A DNA stretch of 6,979 bases from positions 1-6,979 of the forward strand of contig DPLR01000187.1 of the NCBI GenBank assembly GCA_003541895.1. The letters are read 5' to 3'. The notes below the pieces were generated by a model that saw only the letters and a program-made list of their open reading frames with translations, ran no database searches and was not told the DNA's origin. The DNA is from Cytophagales bacterium (GTDB taxonomy: Bacteria > Bacteroidota > Bacteroidia > Cytophagales > Cyclobacteriaceae). Positions 6,601 to 6,979 of the stretch are shown here, piece after piece. The translations under genes were made by a program, and so were the position numbers. The stretch's first letter is position 1. Each line of letters begins with the position of its first letter.

Positions 6601-6979
6601 ACTGAACGCACACGGTAATAATAAGTGACCCCAGAACTCAAACCGGTAACTCCTGTTGAAGTTGTAGCAACCGCTAAATTGGAATAACCTGATAGGATTG
6701 AAGTGAACGCAGCATCCGTTGCAACATCGATCGAATAACTTGTTGCGCCTGTAACTGGATTCCAGTTAGCAGTGAACCCTGTTTGAGTGATCGAAGTAGC
6801 TTGCGTAGCTGTTGGCACAGCTGGTGGCGTGAGTAATGAAATTACAGCTGAGTTACCCGATGTTCCTCCCGCACCAACAGCCCGTACACGATAGTAATAC
6901 GTTGTTGCAGGTGATAGCACAGATGTTACTACATAGGTTGTGACATTACCAACGGAAAGATTATTGTATCCACTGAGCA
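3678..6979 (-). CDS. Giant T9SS-secreted fibronectin type III repeat protein, C-terminal 1099 residues (5' end outside window)
   Basis: The reading frame is open to the right edge, with 19 further codons above the GTG at 6920, so that GTG is an internal valine codon and the true start is outside the window. Numbering from that GTG as residue 1: an array of about 92-residue fibronectin type III repeats occupies the start to residue 306, each with a DVATD strand and a TYYYRVRA strand. Two longer FnIII-like domains follow at about 307-427 and 428-543. An Ig-like domain spans about 544-640 (NPTSVNEGTTQTLGLNATDN, then YYFIATDENGNAT). A Bacteroidota-typical module with SKGYWLL and GWNQIGNPYPTAIKWSDV lies at about 650-830. 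A linker region follows, and then a T9SS type A sorting domain at about 991-1080 (PFPNPST, QVFNSSGELI, IPGMYFYRVSVSDGK, ending KIIIQ). The protein should cross the outer membrane through T9SS, lose the tail, and be attached to lipopolysaccharide or released. No enzyme domain is visible, so an adhesin or structural role is likely. It is the upstream gene of the operon within the window. Confidence 0.92.
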   Translation of the reverse strand, partial: LSGYNNLSVGNVTTYVVTSVLSPATTYYYRVRAVGAGGTSGNSAVISLLTPPAVPTATQATSITQTGFTANWNPVTGATSYSIDVATDAAFTSILSGYSNLAVATTSTGVTGLSSGVTYYYRVRSVNSGGNSTYSNTISLITIPADPIASSATAITTNSFTANWATSAGAASYLLDVATDNSFNSILSSYNNFLVNGTSSVISGLSSGTTYYYRVRATNSGGTSFNSATINVLTIPSAPVALAATAVNLNSFVANWSSVIGATFYTIDVATDNAFANLVYSNINVGNAFSYNAASLTTGTTYYYRVRANNSSGNSIYSNTISTTTLNVVTLQASALTFSNISSNSITANFTSGNGSSRIVVVSASALIGLPVNGITYSANANFGSGNTLGNGYVVYNGSSNNITVTNLAAATNYYFRVFEYSGTGGTENYLTTTSTNNPSNTSTVSVAPTAQPSAITFSQQTGTSVTVSFQAANPAPAGYIALRAAGSSPTTTPSSGTTYSIGAALGNATIAYVGNGTSFNETSLPTSTHYFYSIYSYNGSNSFISYLTSQPAQANVTLDVVAPVITFPSANPTSVNEGTTQTLGLNATDNFSVASVQLFHRGIAESTFTSSAATAGSGDTYSIQTQTSWYDALGMEYYFIATDENGNATTKPATSFFIKKVQPTLTYQIPASNGNGVNDYKIFSFPYSLSPSNSVDAVFPTVASTDISKFRMLWYNPTKKAYDEYAKGEFTKIDLSKGYWLLTSSATSASTTNATLPTFDRSHLDSIKLLPGWNQIGNPYPTAIKWSDVQNFIGQPAGTDTLSLYVYNSGWSKLKSIETLPAFSGGFVKNTSSTPITIYIPFLGQTAKGGRTINDDSGSDISQTSWQVDLSVLQEGNTNKIGGIGMDPKAHFGLDRFDDSNPPSFKGMPELLFEQKENSLNDLARSVVPTQSNYNWKFLVSGEVGKTTELNWNADLGQGNEQLFLLDEVTMQVVDMRAQQNYSFKLSEGQSFKIFFGKDLSITTDDVKLSQPFPNPSTEKKSNFILGLPDSNSNYSVNLQVFNSSGELIDVYSKNLLSGIHQLQWQMAESLIPGMYFYRVSVSDGKRNVSSTGKIIIQ
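3681..3950 (-). other. Region encoding the T9SS type A C-terminal sorting domain
   Basis: The last 90 residues of the giant protein show the known type A pattern. A PFPNPST motif opens the domain after LSQ. A beta-strand with QVFNSSGELIDVY follows, then HQLQWQMAESLIPGMYFYRVSVSDGK and the terminal GKIIIQ. In Bacteroidota such domains (PF18962/TIGR04183) direct folded proteins from the periplasm through the SprA/Sov translocon and are removed by the PorU sortase. None of the other four genes in the window shows this tail, although the receptor's C-terminus is not in view. Confidence 0.9.
6003..6979 (-). repeat. Tandem fibronectin type III repeats (about 276 bp each)
   Basis: Three complete repeats are encoded at 6821-6546, 6545-6270 and 6269-6003, and a fourth partial one runs from 6822 off the right edge. 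The TYYYRVR strand recurs at residues 7, 99, 191 and 282 (counted from the codon at 6920), a period of 92, 92 and 91 residues. The segment DVATDxxFxxI/L occurs once in each complete copy, and SGGTS/SGGNS or close variants follow the YRVR strand. The copies are similar at the protein level, but the DNA of the YYYRVR strand already differs at many third positions, so this is not a very recent duplication. The array probably continues to the right. Confidence 0.85.

Noticed and set aside
6918..6920. GTG as the start of the giant gene
   Set aside because: The frame stays open for 19 more codons to the edge, which encode the preceding part of the same FnIII repeat, and the GTG lies inside that repeat.
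6003..6979. CRISPR-like or mobile repeat array
   Set aside because: The repeats are about 276 bp, remain in frame and encode FnIII domains; there are no short identical repeats with spacers and no transposase.

Overview
The window looks like chromosomal DNA of a member of the Bacteroidota (Cytophagia/Flavobacteriia-like, low to moderate GC). Three things support this. The carboxy-terminal end of a large exported protein carries a type IX secretion (T9SS) type A sorting domain. A large Oar-like TonB-dependent receptor begins with a carboxypeptidase-regulatory-like domain. A Bacteroidota-type promoter (TTTG, 20 bp counted after the G, TACGTTTG) sits upstream of that receptor, and none of the starts has a Shine-Dalgarno sequence. 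I cannot name the genus.

Layout from left to right. Positions 1-1392 (minus) hold the first 464 residues of a TonB-dependent outer membrane receptor that runs off the left edge. Positions 1393-1596 are a divergent intergenic region with a good receptor promoter and a few short inverted repeats. Positions 1597-2481 (plus) encode a secreted phosphoesterase/acid phosphatase of the PF04185 type. It converges, with an 11-bp gap, on a minus-strand operon read from right to left: a giant T9SS-exported fibronectin-type-III repeat protein (3678 to beyond the right edge), a 245-residue exported Ig-like/Kre9-KNH-like protein (2939-3676) and a 147-residue exported Ig-like protein (2493-2936). These three genes are separated by only 1 and 2 bases and are probably co-transcribed and translationally coupled.

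All five proteins are predicted to act at or beyond the cell envelope. The receptor would import a ligand across the outer membrane. The phosphatase would release phosphate from organic esters in the periplasm or outside the cell. The operon would build a surface-displayed or released adhesin-like protein together with two small beta-sandwich partners. A working partnership among the three operon products is inferred from their spacing and shared architecture only. I saw no RNA genes, CRISPR array, insertion sequence, phage genes, defence system or origin.
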